Part shown: piece by piece, positions 35,370-45,486 of the stretch
Layout: every line of letters begins with the position of its first letter
Position numbering within the stretch: the stretch's first letter is position 1
Origin: JADCRZ01 sp037718865
GTDB lineage: Bacteria; Bacteroidota; Bacteroidia; Chitinophagales; Chitinophagaceae
Direction: 5' to 3'
DNA length: 64,000 nt
Assembly: GCA_037718865.1 (NCBI GenBank)
Contig: JBBJMP010000029.1
Location: 1-64,000 of the forward strand
Notes under the pieces: generated by a model
What the model saw: only the letters and a program-made list of their open reading frames with translations
Told to the model about the DNA's origin: nothing
Databases searched by the model: none
Program-made: the position numbers and the translations under genes

Positions 35370-36803
35370 ATGACCGAACTACAATTCACCGCCCTCCTCC
35401 CCTACACCATGCTGGCCGCAGCCTCCATGATCGTGATCCTGCTTATTGCCTTTCGTGCAAGCCATACCGTTATACAGGTTGTAGGCTTCATCCTGATGTG
35501 TGCTGTTATTACTGCATTGCTGAAAGTAAGGGAACTGTTGCCGGTTTCTATATTACCTTTATTCGAGATTGACGGATTTGCCTTGTTGTTTACAGGCCTG
35601 ATCATTTTTTCCGTATTATTCATCGGGTTGTTTTCTTATATATATTTTGAAGAAAGGGAAGAAAATCCCAAAGAATATTACATTCTTCTTTTCCTGGCCA
35701 CCCTCGGAGCAGCCATCCTGACCATCAGCCGCCACTTTATCTCTTTATTTATCGGGCTTGAAATATTAAGTGTCAGCCTGTACGGGTTGATCGCTTATTT
35801 ACGCAATCGGAACAACGCCGTTGAAGCCGGCATGAAATACCTGATGCTTGCCGCTTTGTCTTCTTCCTTCCTGTTATTCGGCATGGCGTTGATCTATATG
35901 GACACGGGCAGCATGGAATTCGCCGGTATTGCCCAAAAGACCATTAATGCTCCCACTTCATCCGTATTATTCATGCTGGGTATTGGGATCATCATTGTTG
36001 CCGTAGGCTTTAAGCTGGCCCTTGTTCCTTTCCATCTCTGGGCCGCCGATGTATACCAGGGCGCACCGGTACCCGTTACCGCTTTTATCGCTACGGTTTC
36101 CAAGATAGGCGTGTTTGCAGTATTGATCCGTTTTTCATTAGCCATTAACCTGCACCGTTATCCGCTCGTCATAACCGTGTTTTCAATCATTGCAATTGTA
36201 TCGATGGTATTTGGAAATCTCCTGGCATTGCGGCAGCAGAACATAAAACGACTTCTTGCTTATTCCTCTATCTCGCATTTTGGCTATTTGCTGGTGGCCT
36301 TCCTGCCTGGAAACACAGCAGGCGTCGAGGCAGGCATATTTTATCTCCTTTCCTATTCGATAACCTTGCTAACCGCTTTCGGCATCATCACATTATTATC
36401 TACAGCCAGTAAAGACGCAGAGGATCTGAGTGTTTACCGGGGATTGTTTTGGAAGAACCCACTACTGGCAGGTCTTTTAACCATCGCCCTGTTCTCCCTG
36501 GCCGGCATTCCGCTGACTGCCGGTTTCCTGGCAAAGTTTTTTGTGCTTACCACAGGGGTGCAGCAACAGATGTGGCTGCCGGTTGCCGTTTTAGTGCTGA
36601 CCAGCGTTATCGGCTTGTACTATTACCTTCGTATCATTACCACCTTGTTTACAGATTCAGGGTCAATACAAACCAAAGACAAATCACTGCATCCATTTTT
36701 TTATGTTGCCACCTATGCCTCACTGATCGTTCTGGTGATTCTGCTGTGCTGGCTGGGTGTTTTTCCCGGAATGGTTGTAGAGACTGTCAGGCAGCTTCTT
36801 TAA
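35370..36803 (+). CDS. nuoN: NADH-quinone oxidoreductase subunit N
   Basis: The third antiporter-like subunit, 477 aa from the ATG at 35370. An ATG in the same frame at 35301 would add 23 residues translated from the octamer repeat, which I judge non-coding. Conserved parts: LFIGLEILSVSLYGLIAYL with the key glutamate, FKLALVPFHLWAADVYQGAPVPVTAFIATVSK and LLAYSSISHFGYLLVAF. It is the last gene of the nuo operon. Confidence 0.96.
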   Translation: MTELQFTALLPYTMLAAASMIVILLIAFRASHTVIQVVGFILMCAVITALLKVRELLPVSILPLFEIDGFALLFTGLIIFSVLFIGLFSYIYFEEREENPKEYYILLFLATLGAAILTISRHFISLFIGLEILSVSLYGLIAYLRNRNNAVEAGMKYLMLAALSSSFLLFGMALIYMDTGSMEFAGIAQKTINAPTSSVLFMLGIGIIIVAVGFKLALVPFHLWAADVYQGAPVPVTAFIATVSKIGVFAVLIRFSLAINLHRYPLVITVFSIIAIVSMVFGNLLALRQQNIKRLLAYSSISHFGYLLVAFLPGNTAGVEAGIFYLLSYSITLLTAFGIITLLSTASKDAEDLSVYRGLFWKNPLLAGLLTIALFSLAGIPLTAGFLAKFFVLTTGVQQQMWLPVAVLVLTSVIGLYYYLRIITTLFTDSGSIQTKDKSLHPFFYVATYASLIVLVILLCWLGVFPGMVVETVRQLL

Positions 36804-36844
36804 AATGCCGCAGATTCGCAGATTTCCTTTAACAAATAACCAGC

Positions 36845-37675
36845 ATGTTATTGAGAAAAACCTATTATTTACTTAGTCCGCGGATGAGAAGAGTTGTCAG
36901 AAGGATTTGGTTTTTCCCTACTGATGTATATGAATCGGTCCTGGGTAAAAGAAATATGCTGGTTCCCCCCAAGGGATTAATATTTACGGGTAAGGGCGAC
37001 TTTACAAACATTGGTGACAAACTGCTGCAGCATTTTAAAAAATTATGCGACCTTAAACCCGGAGACAGGGTTTTGGATATTGGATGCGGGATTGGAAGGA
37101 TTGCAAGGCCACTAACCAATTATTTAAGTAAAGATGGATCTTATTTTGGTTTTGATATCGTCGGAATGGGCATAAGGTGGTGCCTGCGTAGTTACAAAGG
37201 GTTTTATAATTTTCACTTTCAACATATACCCCTTAAGAACGATCTTTATAATTTGTCTACAGAGAACAAAGCTTCCCAATTAACCTTTCCTTATACGGAT
37301 GAATATTTTGACCTTGCTGTTGTGATATCGGTTTTTACCCACATGCAGGAAGCTGATGTTAAAAGATACCTCTCGGAAGTATCTAGGGTTTTAAAACCCG
37401 GCAAATGCTGCTTTTGCACCTTGTTCCTGATTACCGAAGAAACAGATGAGTACCTCAGGAACAGCGAAAATCCTTTATTTTCCTTTCGCTATGATCATTT
37501 TTTTTTGCATGACGCCAGGGTCAAGGATGCTAATATTGCATATAGATATGAATGGGTTGAAGAAATGATAACATCATCAAATCTCACCATAGATTCATTT
37601 TTTCCAGGATGGTGGGCCGGTAGAAAAGAAGATACTACTTTGGATTTCCAGGATATATTAATTATCAGGAAATAA
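36845..37675 (+). CDS. Class I SAM-dependent methyltransferase
   Basis: A 276-aa protein with the Rossmann-type SAM motif VLDIGCGIGRIARPL (about residues 76-90), motif II-like GFDIVGMGIRWC, and the FDLAVVISVFTHM motif IV-like segment. These fit the Methyltransf_11/25 class; the substrate cannot be told. A preceding 41-bp gap has one CGCAGATTCGCAGATT octamer copy (36807-36822). Translation starts at MLLRKTYYLL. It is downstream of nuoN on the same strand but is not a complex I gene. It is noticeably more AT-rich than nuo. Confidence 0.9.
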   Translation: MLLRKTYYLLSPRMRRVVRRIWFFPTDVYESVLGKRNMLVPPKGLIFTGKGDFTNIGDKLLQHFKKLCDLKPGDRVLDIGCGIGRIARPLTNYLSKDGSYFGFDIVGMGIRWCLRSYKGFYNFHFQHIPLKNDLYNLSTENKASQLTFPYTDEYFDLAVVISVFTHMQEADVKRYLSEVSRVLKPGKCCFCTLFLITEETDEYLRNSENPLFSFRYDHFFLHDARVKDANIAYRYEWVEEMITSSNLTIDSFFPGWWAGRKEDTTLDFQDILIIRK

Positions 37676-37886
37676 TAGGTTTCATTTACACTTACTGTCT
37701 TCCATCACATGCTGTCACCATTCAGGGTTAAGAAATCATCATGTTATCGTTGCGGGAATATTAATTTATATAACTTTTCCCGCTAAACGGCATTGCCTTA
37801 ATGGTTGGTTAACAAGTGCAGCCTAGCTTCCGGGTTTAAATCTGATGTCTATGTCCCCGATTGAATGACTGGATAAGCTCGATAAA

Positions 37887-38248
37887 ATGATGTTTATTCT
37901 TATCCATCTTGACTCCGACTCCAAATGGCTTGATGTATGGTTACCGCTTCTGAGAAATGCCATAATCTGGATACCTTTATACCTGTTTATTTTGTATTTT
38001 GTTTATACCCGGAACAAAGAAAGGTCTGGCTGTTTGTTGTATTAAGTCTTGTTTCGTTTACGATAACGGATAGATTGTCAGCCGGGCTCCTTAAGCCCTT
38101 AAGCCATTGTTTGAACGCCCCCGGCCTTGCTTCGACGAAGCCCTGCAACCTGTGTTGAGGCATCTGGTAGACTGTGGAGGGATGTATCTCTTCTGTCTTC
38201 ACATGCGGCAAATCACTTCGAACTGGCAGCCGGCAAGCCTCCATGCCT
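37887..38248 (+). pseudogene. Decayed PAP2-family phosphatase
   Basis: Fragments of a PAP2 membrane phosphatase occur in successive frames: first ATGATGTTTATT with LDSDSKWLDVWLPLLRNA and IPLYLFILYFVYTRNKE in one frame, then VWLFVVLSLVSFTITDRLSA in a second frame after about 38010, then SSHAANHFELA (the PAP2 histidine motif with S-S-H-A-A-N-H) in the first again near 38190. At least two frameshifts and a truncated C-terminus remain. In intact relatives these blocks form one 190-200-aa protein. The upstream 210 bp (37676-37886) shows no gene. Confidence 0.7.
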
Positions 38249-38331
38249 TTTTAAATATATGCTAACACAATGATCATACTTGATTGACGTTCTGATAACA
38301 CAAGATGAGCAACTTTCCATTTAAATCGTAA

Positions 38332-38508
38332 ATGATGAAACCCCTTAACGAAGCTGTCATTGATTTTCACCAGATCCAGGACATCGTTTATTGGTCTATG
38401 AAATGGGCCATTTCGCCACATCAACTGCTGAAAGCTTTTTATGCTATAAACACAGCCAGCGTAGCCAAGCTGGAAGAATATCTGCGGTCTGAAGGATTTG
38501 CCGTTTGA
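38332..38508 (+). CDS. DUF3606 protein
   Basis: A 58-aa protein (start MMKPLNEAV) whose core, IQDIVYWSMKWAISPHQLLKAF ... VAKLEEYLRS, follows the DUF3606 pattern (I-x-D-x-x-x-x-x-Y-W...-x-x-L-x-x-A-...-V-x-x-L-x-x-x-L). Function is not known. It lies alone between the PAP2 remnant and the large lipoprotein gene. ATG at 38332 or 38335. Confidence 0.75.
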   Translation: MMKPLNEAVIDFHQIQDIVYWSMKWAISPHQLLKAFYAINTASVAKLEEYLRSEGFAV

Positions 38509-38572
38509 ACTATGACGAATCACAAGGAAAAGCCACAGATTCGCTGATTGACTGAACCTGCGGCAAGCTGCG

Positions 38573-41500
38573 TTATTTCTTCAACGACAAAATATAACCC
38601 ACCATCTGTTCGGCATCCTTTTTTGATATCTGCGGATGCGGGCTCATGGGTATTTGTCCCCATACACCACTGCCTCCTTTGATGATCTTATCGGTAAGCA
38701 TGCCGGTTGCCCCGGACTGTCCTTTGTATTTTTTGGCAATATCAAGATAAGCCGGTCCTATCTTTTTTTCGTTCACGGCGTGGCAAACCAGACAATCGCT
38801 TTTGGCTATGAGGTTCATTCCGGGATGAGTTCCGGAAGAAGCTTTTGGCGCTGTTGCCGGTTTTTGCTGAGCCGGTTTTTGCTGATACGGTTTTGTTTGA
38901 ACCGGAATTTCCTTAGCCGGATTAGCCGTTGAAAATCTCTTCACTACTTTCTTATTTTTTTCAATGATTTCCTTTCCACCTTCAAACCTGATCCAGTTTA
39001 TGGAAGCCAGGTTCTTGTTTGGCGCCTCATTTTTTATAAACACAAAATACAGGTCGTGTTTACCACCGGGATCTGATACCGGTGCCTTGATCTCGGCAGG
39101 TGTATTGCCAGTAGTGGGTGAATAATTAACCGTGCTGATCACCGGGCCCGTCAGTGAGTCGATGTGCACTTCAATGCTGGCACTATGTTCCCGCGACACA
39201 TAACTATAGGTAAGCGAATCAACATCTTTCAGGTCAATTCTCTTCATTACAAAATATGACCTGTGGTTGATGCCGGAAATCCTTCTTCCCTGCCGCTGCG
39301 CATTATACAATATATCGATATCTGCGGGCAGCATTTTTGAAGGTCTCAGCATAAGAACGGCTCTGCTGGTAAGCGGCGTTATAGCGCCCCCCTTGTCTGT
39401 ATAGGACGCAGTTAAAATATACCGTCCGTCATCCGGGGTGCCAACATGTTCGTTGAGCAGAATCGAGCCCTGCGGCGCGAGTTTCACCTCATCCTTTTTT
39501 TCTGAAACCGACAACACATACTTGACGATCTCCGTTGCGTCTTCTTTTGACAATTGCGGATGTGCATTCATGGCATGTTCACCCCACACGCCTCCCCCTC
39601 CGGTGATGACCTTGTTGGCCAGGTAACCAACTGCATTTTTATCATTCTTATATTTCATGGACACATTCATAAACGACGGGCCTACCGACTTGCCGTCTAA
39701 CTGGTGGCAGGCTTTGCAATCACTGCCGGCGATCAGGTTTTTTCCCAGGTTATATCCTTCGCTGATCAGCTGGTGCCCGAGGAGAGGTTCGTTGCTAGCT
39801 ACCTTGGGAATGTATTTTAGGCTGACTGCTATTTTCTTTTTATCTATAACATCATCTTCGTTGTCGCGTACAGCCACCTCATAATTAAGTGCAGTGCGTT
39901 TATTAAAGAAAAAGGTGCTGTTGGCCGCAGTACTGATGTTTACCAGCGGAAGCGTATTTCCTACTTTTATCTCGACGGTATCGCTGCTGCTTTCTCCCCC
40001 CGGATCTGTAATTTTCAGCACTGCCTTATAAATGCCATTTGCTGTAAATGTATGCACCGCATTGCGTTCTGTGGAGGCCAGGGTATTTCCATCAAAACGC
40101 CATTCATAACTTAACTTATCGTCTTCATCATAATCATAACTTCTGGCACTGCTCAACGAAACTTTATAAGGGGGCATCCCGATGGTATCATTGGTGGTGA
40201 CCATGGCTACCGGGGCACGGTTGCCGGCATTAAAATCAATGCGAACCAGGCGTGCATCGGTATTATCGATTCCATATACTGAGCCATATTCCAGCATATA
40301 CATAACACCGTCAGGGCCGATCTCCATGTCGACAGGGCGTCGAAAATCACCATTGGTCGCCATGAACCGTTCCATGCGCTTATAATTGCTATTCTCATCC
40401 ATCCGCACTGCAAATACCCAGTTGCGCATCCAGTCATAAATGAACCAGGCTTTGTCGAAATAAGCCGGTAACCTAGATGCTGATTGTAAGGAAGTATTAT
40501 AGTGATAAATAGGGCCTCCCATGGCACAACGTCCGCCGTCACCCAGGTGAGGAAATTCTTCCGACCGGTTATAGGCATACCATATCATCGGTTTGTTGGG
40601 AGGCGGAAGATTTTTGATGCCATTATTGTTCGGGGAATTGTTTTCAGGACCGTTTACGGCAAATACGGCGCCTACGGTTTTTGCAGCAAAATCGGAGTCG
40701 TGGTAAGGCTTGGTATCACCGATAAAATACGGCCAGCCAAAATTACCGGCTTTCCTTGCCTGGTTGAATTCATCGTAACCCTTAGGCGCATGCGTGGCAT
40801 CACGACCGGCGTCCGGTCCTACTTCACCCCAGTAGAGAATTGAAGTAGCGGTGTCTACCGCTATACGATAAGGATTGCGGCAACCCATCACATAAATTTC
40901 CGGACGGGTTCCCATTGTCCCCTTGGCAAACAAATTTCCTTCAGGGATGGTATACGATCCGTCTGCCTCCGGATGAATGCGCAGGATCTTTCCCCGCAGA
41001 TCGTTTGGATTGCCTGCGGACCGCTGAGCATCATATACGATTCTTCCTGGCCTTTCATCCAGCGGGGCATAACCGTTGGATTCAAAGGGAACGGTATTGT
41101 CGCCGGTCGAAATAAACAGGTTTTTATGTTTATCCCATGCGAGGGAGCCACCCGTATGAGCACTCACTTCCAGGTCAATGGGAACTTCTATAATTACTTT
41201 TTCAGAAAGGGTATCCAGGTTTCCGTCCCCCATTAACGTAAAGCGGGAAATGTTTTGTTTAAACCGGTCACCTGAAGACGAACTATAGAAAAAATAAATG
41301 AAATTATTGGTCGTGAAGTCAGGGTCGAGCGTAATGCCGATTAACCCGTTCAGGTATTTGTCTACTGCCTTAGCTGGAAACTTCCGGAGCAGTTTTGTTT
41401 GATTGGCCTTTGGGTCGTACATAAAAAAATTGCCTGAGCGTTCCGTAAAAAACACCCGGCCGTCGGGGGCAACGATCAGTTCCATGGGTTCGTTCAGGTC

Positions 41501-42361
41501 GTTGGAAAGGACCGTTTTCGTAAACCGGTTGTCGTCGGGTGCCCTAACCGAATAGGATTTGGCGTAATTGAGCGGATCTTTGCCGATCGCATACCTGATG
41601 CCTTCCAGTAAATGGCGTAGAAACAAAGAGTCCTTATAACTTTCATTCGTATGGCCAAAACCGGTATAGAATGCCCTGCCTCCATCAAAGGCATGATACC
41701 AGGCAATCGGATGACTGTCGCCATTTTGTCCTCCCTGATACGATGTCTCATCCAGGTTCGCCAGGATTTTGATATCCGGGTTTATATTTTTATAATTATA
41801 CCATTCGTCGGTGCGTTCCCACCGTTCCGGCAAAAAGCTTGTTGACGGATGAGTTTTATCAGTGATCTGAACGACCGCTTTCTGGATCTTTGGATGACTG
41901 AGAAATTGGGCTCCCAACAGGTTGTTGTACCAGGGCCAGTCGTATTCCGTGTCCGCAGCAGCATGGATACCGGCAAAACCACCGCCCGCCTGAATATACC
42001 GTTCAAAAGCTATCTGTTGATCACCGTTGAGTACATTCATGGTGGTACTTAGAAAAATGACGGCGGCGTAGTGCCTGAGGCTGTCTTCAGTGAAATAACC
42101 AGCATCAATGGTAGTATCAACCCGGAAGCCATGTTGTTCTCCAAGTTTCAGAATGGCTTCTTTACCTGAAGGAATGGCCTGGTGGTAGTAGCCCTTTGTT
42201 TTGCTGAATACAAGTATACGCGGCGCTTTGACTGCCACAGGAGAATTCTCTGTGACGGCAACCGGAGCTGCCGGCGTCTTTTTACTGATACAGGCATGGA
42301 AGACCAGGAATGCAATGGCAATAGTAGAAACGGCAAGCAATAATTTTTTACCTGAGAACAT
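38573..42361 (-). CDS. Lipoprotein: ThuA, PQQ-type sugar dehydrogenase, PKD, two cytochrome c domains
   Basis: A 1262-aa secreted lipoprotein (signal peptide with the lipobox VFHAC, lipidated C24). Domains in order: ThuA-like (about 48-258, with the GGGFAGIHAAADT segment), a glucose/sorbosone dehydrogenase-like beta-propeller (about 275-690), a PKD domain (about 715-805), cytochrome c with CKACH at 882, a beta-sandwich (about 1000-1130, CBM-like), and a second cytochrome c with CLVCH at 1190. It probably oxidises a sugar or a related alcohol at the outer surface and passes electrons through its own hemes. Such fusions are frequent in Bacteroidota. Substrate unknown. Heme motifs and propeller are complete. 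Confidence 0.9.
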   Translation of the reverse strand: MFSGKKLLLAVSTIAIAFLVFHACISKKTPAAPVAVTENSPVAVKAPRILVFSKTKGYYHQAIPSGKEAILKLGEQHGFRVDTTIDAGYFTEDSLRHYAAVIFLSTTMNVLNGDQQIAFERYIQAGGGFAGIHAAADTEYDWPWYNNLLGAQFLSHPKIQKAVVQITDKTHPSTSFLPERWERTDEWYNYKNINPDIKILANLDETSYQGGQNGDSHPIAWYHAFDGGRAFYTGFGHTNESYKDSLFLRHLLEGIRYAIGKDPLNYAKSYSVRAPDDNRFTKTVLSNDLNEPMELIVAPDGRVFFTERSGNFFMYDPKANQTKLLRKFPAKAVDKYLNGLIGITLDPDFTTNNFIYFFYSSSSGDRFKQNISRFTLMGDGNLDTLSEKVIIEVPIDLEVSAHTGGSLAWDKHKNLFISTGDNTVPFESNGYAPLDERPGRIVYDAQRSAGNPNDLRGKILRIHPEADGSYTIPEGNLFAKGTMGTRPEIYVMGCRNPYRIAVDTATSILYWGEVGPDAGRDATHAPKGYDEFNQARKAGNFGWPYFIGDTKPYHDSDFAAKTVGAVFAVNGPENNSPNNNGIKNLPPPNKPMIWYAYNRSEEFPHLGDGGRCAMGGPIYHYNTSLQSASRLPAYFDKAWFIYDWMRNWVFAVRMDENSNYKRMERFMATNGDFRRPVDMEIGPDGVMYMLEYGSVYGIDNTDARLVRIDFNAGNRAPVAMVTTNDTIGMPPYKVSLSSARSYDYDEDDKLSYEWRFDGNTLASTERNAVHTFTANGIYKAVLKITDPGGESSSDTVEIKVGNTLPLVNISTAANSTFFFNKRTALNYEVAVRDNEDDVIDKKKIAVSLKYIPKVASNEPLLGHQLISEGYNLGKNLIAGSDCKACHQLDGKSVGPSFMNVSMKYKNDKNAVGYLANKVITGGGGVWGEHAMNAHPQLSKEDATEIVKYVLSVSEKKDEVKLAPQGSILLNEHVGTPDDGRYILTASYTDKGGAITPLTSRAVLMLRPSKMLPADIDILYNAQRQGRRISGINHRSYFVMKRIDLKDVDSLTYSYVSREHSASIEVHIDSLTGPVISTVNYSPTTGNTPAEIKAPVSDPGGKHDLYFVFIKNEAPNKNLASINWIRFEGGKEIIEKNKKVVKRFSTANPAKEIPVQTKPYQQKPAQQKPATAPKASSGTHPGMNLIAKSDCLVCHAVNEKKIGPAYLDIAKKYKGQSGATGMLTDKIIKGGSGVWGQIPMSPHPQISKKDAEQMVGYILSLKK

Positions 42362-42604
42362 ATAGCAAGAAAATTAAGTATATAATAACTGTGAAATTTA
42401 AAGCAATTCGCTTAATTCATCAAAATTTTTCCAAAATGCTCTTGCACTATTTTACATTTTTATCGGTTGCAACCAATCTCTTGCAATTTTTACCGAAATG
42501 TTTAACTTTAGGATATAATATCCACCTTCTTATTCATACCACGTACTCTCTGCTAAAAAGTGACACCCGTAGTTTATAAAAAAGACCTTTCAACGTACAT
42601 AATT

Positions 42605-42829
42605 ATGATATTATCGACTGAAAACCGTAAAAGACTATTTATTGTGCTAGCCACCTTTGGGCTATTCTATGCTTCAGCCTTATCGTATGACCTGATTAAA
42701 AACTGGGATTCCGTAAGCAATTTCAAATTGCTAATGTGGCCACTTCAAATTATTTCCTGGTTGGTACTGATTGTTATTTTCTATCAGCAATACAAAAATT
42801 CAAAGCCGAATCAATCAAGGAACGGTTGA
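42605..42829 (+). CDS. Small two-helix membrane protein
   Basis: A 74-aa protein from the ATG at 42605 (an in-frame ATG at 42560 would add 15 residues). Two hydrophobic segments (about residues 11-28 and 40-58) and a basic C-terminus KNSKPNQSRNG fit a small inner-membrane protein. No family recognised. It is followed 43 bp later by the CocE-like gene on the same strand and may share its transcript. The 243-bp gap before it (42362-42604) holds nothing I can identify. Confidence 0.5.
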   Translation: MILSTENRKRLFIVLATFGLFYASALSYDLIKNWDSVSNFKLLMWPLQIISWLVLIVIFYQQYKNSKPNQSRNG

Positions 42830-42872
42830 AATTTTCCGTAGTTTAATTGTTTATCTCACCAAAAAAATTTCC

Positions 42873-44765
42873 ATGAAATTTTCCTTAGCCCTGCTGCTGT
42901 TTATCTCGAGCTCAGTTACCGTTAATGCCCAAACCCTGATAAAAGATTCCCTGTTCATGCGTGAGCATTATGACAAGTTTGAGCATCAGTTGCCTATGAG
43001 GGATGGCATCAGGCTATTTACTGTCGTTTACCTGCCAAAGGACAAAACAAAAACCTACCCCATTTTACTGAATAGAACTTGTTACAATGCTTCAGGTTAC
43101 GCAGATTATAAAACCTTCGGACACCCGTCGCGCTTCCTGGTTGAAGACGGTTACATACTGGCTTTCCAGGACGTCAGGGGGCGGTACATGAGTGAAGGTG
43201 CATTTAATAATATGACACCTAATATCAAAGGCAACGATCCAAAAAATAAAAAGGATATAGATGAAAGCTCGGATACCTGGGACAGTATTGACTGGATGAT
43301 CAAAAATCTGAAAGGAAACAATGGACGTGTGGGTATCTATAGTATTTCTTATCCTGGCTTTTATACGGCTGCAGCCCTACCAGATGCGCATCCTGCGCTA
43401 AAGGCGTGTTCTCCACAGGCACCAATTTCAGATTTTTTCTTTGATGATTTTCACCATATGGGAGCCTTTCTGCAAAGTTATACCGCAGCCTTCGCCGTCT
43501 TCGGATACCAGAAAAAAGAGCAAACGAAGGCCGACTGGTTCACGGAACCAATGAGACGTTTTTACAACAATCCCGCAAGGGATGCTTATGATTTTCATTT
43601 AAAGATGGGACCCCTGAAAAACATCACCGAAAAATACCAGTCCGATAATTTTTTCTGGCAACAGGTGATCGATCATCCGAACTATGATACATTCTGGCAA
43701 AAAAGAAGCCTCCTGCCCCACCTCAATAATATTAAACCTGCTGTGTTGACTGTCGGCGGTTGGTTTGATGCAGAAGATCTTTACGGGCCGCTGCAAATTT
43801 ACAAGACCATCGAAAAAACAACACCCAATGCAAAGAACACTATCGTTATGGGGCCCTGGGGTCATGGTGACTGGTCACATGAGGCCGGCAGGAGCACGCA
43901 CAATCATATTTATTTCGGAGACAGCATTTCCACTTTTTATCAGAGAGAGATTGAACGCAGATTCTTTGCGCATTATTTGAAAGACGAAGGGAAAGCAGAC
44001 TTACCCGAAGCGTATATGTTTGACACCGGTAAAAAAGAATGGCGGAAATTTGCTCAATGGCCTCCACGGGAATTACCTACCGTTAAATTATATTTTGGTG
44101 AGAACGGAAAGTTATCGGTAAGTAAACCACTTGATGAAAAGGCGGTTTTCGAATACACGAGCGATCCTGCAAAGCCGGTACCTTATACCTCGCAGACCGA
44201 GGGCTTAACGTTTACTCCCCGCAGGTTCATGAGCGATGATCAGCGGCATGCATCAAGGCGGCCCGATGTGTTGACCTTTGAAACGGATTCATTAACAGAA
44301 GAGATTACCGTTGCCGGTGAAATCATAGCTAAACTGAAAGTGGCGATCACGGGTACTGATGCCGATCTTATTGTAAAGCTGATCGATGTGTACCCGCCCA
44401 ATCACGCGGGTTATGAGCATAATCCGAAAAACATTGTAATGGGCGGATATCAGCAACTGGTGCGCAGTGAAGTATTCCGCGGAAGATTCCGGGAAAGTTT
44501 TGAGAAGCCAAAGCCGTTTACGCCAAACCAAATAACGGATGTGAATGTTCCTTTACAGGATGTGTTGCACACATTTAAAAAGGGACATAAGATCATGATA
44601 CAGATACATAGTACCTGGTTTCCATACATTGACCGGAACCCGCAGAAGTATGTTGAAAATATTTACAAAGCCGAGCAGGCAGATTTTATCAAATCAAGCA
44701 TTAAAGTCTACGGCTCATCCGTCATCGAAGCGGGAGGCCGGCAGCAGGTAAAGAACGTATTCTAA
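42873..44765 (+). CDS. CocE/NonD-family secreted hydrolase
   Basis: A 630-aa protein with a signal peptide (MKFSLALLLFISSSVTVNAQ). The alpha/beta hydrolase part carries the nucleophile in GIYSISYPGFYTAAAL (G-x-S-Y-x-G), the acid in GGWFDAEDLYGPLQ and the histidine in GPWGHGDWS; the C-terminal jelly-roll domain (about 420-625) is the X-Pro dipeptidyl-peptidase C-terminal type. The family hydrolyses acyl or peptide bonds (cocaine esterase, alpha-amino-acid ester hydrolase, glutaryl-7-ACA acylase). The substrate is not predictable. The frame is open upstream to 42771, but the signal peptide fixes the start at 42873. Confidence 0.92.
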   Translation: MKFSLALLLFISSSVTVNAQTLIKDSLFMREHYDKFEHQLPMRDGIRLFTVVYLPKDKTKTYPILLNRTCYNASGYADYKTFGHPSRFLVEDGYILAFQDVRGRYMSEGAFNNMTPNIKGNDPKNKKDIDESSDTWDSIDWMIKNLKGNNGRVGIYSISYPGFYTAAALPDAHPALKACSPQAPISDFFFDDFHHMGAFLQSYTAAFAVFGYQKKEQTKADWFTEPMRRFYNNPARDAYDFHLKMGPLKNITEKYQSDNFFWQQVIDHPNYDTFWQKRSLLPHLNNIKPAVLTVGGWFDAEDLYGPLQIYKTIEKTTPNAKNTIVMGPWGHGDWSHEAGRSTHNHIYFGDSISTFYQREIERRFFAHYLKDEGKADLPEAYMFDTGKKEWRKFAQWPPRELPTVKLYFGENGKLSVSKPLDEKAVFEYTSDPAKPVPYTSQTEGLTFTPRRFMSDDQRHASRRPDVLTFETDSLTEEITVAGEIIAKLKVAITGTDADLIVKLIDVYPPNHAGYEHNPKNIVMGGYQQLVRSEVFRGRFRESFEKPKPFTPNQITDVNVPLQDVLHTFKKGHKIMIQIHSTWFPYIDRNPQKYVENIYKAEQADFIKSSIKVYGSSVIEAGGRQQVKNVF

Positions 44766-44827
44766 AATCAAATCCCCTAATCTGCGGCAACAAAATGAGC
44801 CGCAGATTCGCAGATTATTTTGTAATA

Positions 44828-45344
44828 CTATTTTCGTGTAAAGTCTGCTTCAAAATCAACAGTTCGAGAAGCGTCCGGGAAGGGTTTTAGCGATGCTTTC
44901 AGGTGCCAGGTATTATTGTTTTTCTTCTGACCCTCGATGAAACCACCTTTTATAAGTACTGGCCCGCGCAGGGCACAAAAACAAGCGTAATTAATCAACG
45001 CTTTTGCCGCTCTCAGATCAGCGCTGTCTTTTAGCAGAAACGAGTTTGCATTGCCGGGTATTTCAAAAACAATGATCCTTGATCCTTCATCATCAGCAAG
45101 CTGTGGGCAGTCTTTAAATTCAAGGGTATAGTTGAAAACAGTTTTATCGCCTTCTTTTATCATATAAGAATAATACTCAAATGTAGTGTCAGGCACATTG
45201 TATACGCTGGAGATCTATTTGCCTGGCAGACTGGTAAGTGTATACGTTTTTTTCTGGCTCGCAGCGCATATCGTTACCGTTGTCTGATTTCTTACAACCG
45301 GAAGCTGCCATTAAAATGATTAGTAAAATACAGAAGCTTCTCAT
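44828..45344 (-). pseudogene. Frame-disrupted lipoprotein gene
   Basis: On the minus strand an ATG at 45344 opens a lipoprotein signal (MRSFCILLIILMAASGC) followed by a DMRCEPEKNVYT segment, which then stops soon. The longer downstream frame (VPDTTFEYYSYMIKEGDK..., 44828-45196, 122 codons) begins with GTG and is preceded in frame by LTSLPGK-stop-ISSVYN, so signal and body are separated by a +1 shift and a TAG codon. Read together they make one protein of about 170 aa. It looks like a recent inactivation, though a sequencing error at the shift is possible. No family recognised. Confidence 0.55.
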
Positions 45345-45456
45345 ATAGACGCTGACAAGACTTTTCGAAAGAACGTTGCCTTACAAATATATCTAAAATA
45401 GCATAACTATTATAGTAATCAATATTCATTTTTTTCTCAAATTTCTTTATGTAAAG

Positions 45457-45486
45457 TTTGACAATTGAATTAAAATCGTATTTTTG
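45457..45486 (+). promoter_or_regulatory. Promoter of the efflux operon
   Basis: TTTG at 45457-45460 and TATTTTTG at 45479-45486, spacer 18 bp, fit the Bacteroidota TTTG / TAnnTTTG consensus exactly. The start site should fall near 45493, inside the dyad at 45487-45515. Confidence 0.75.
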
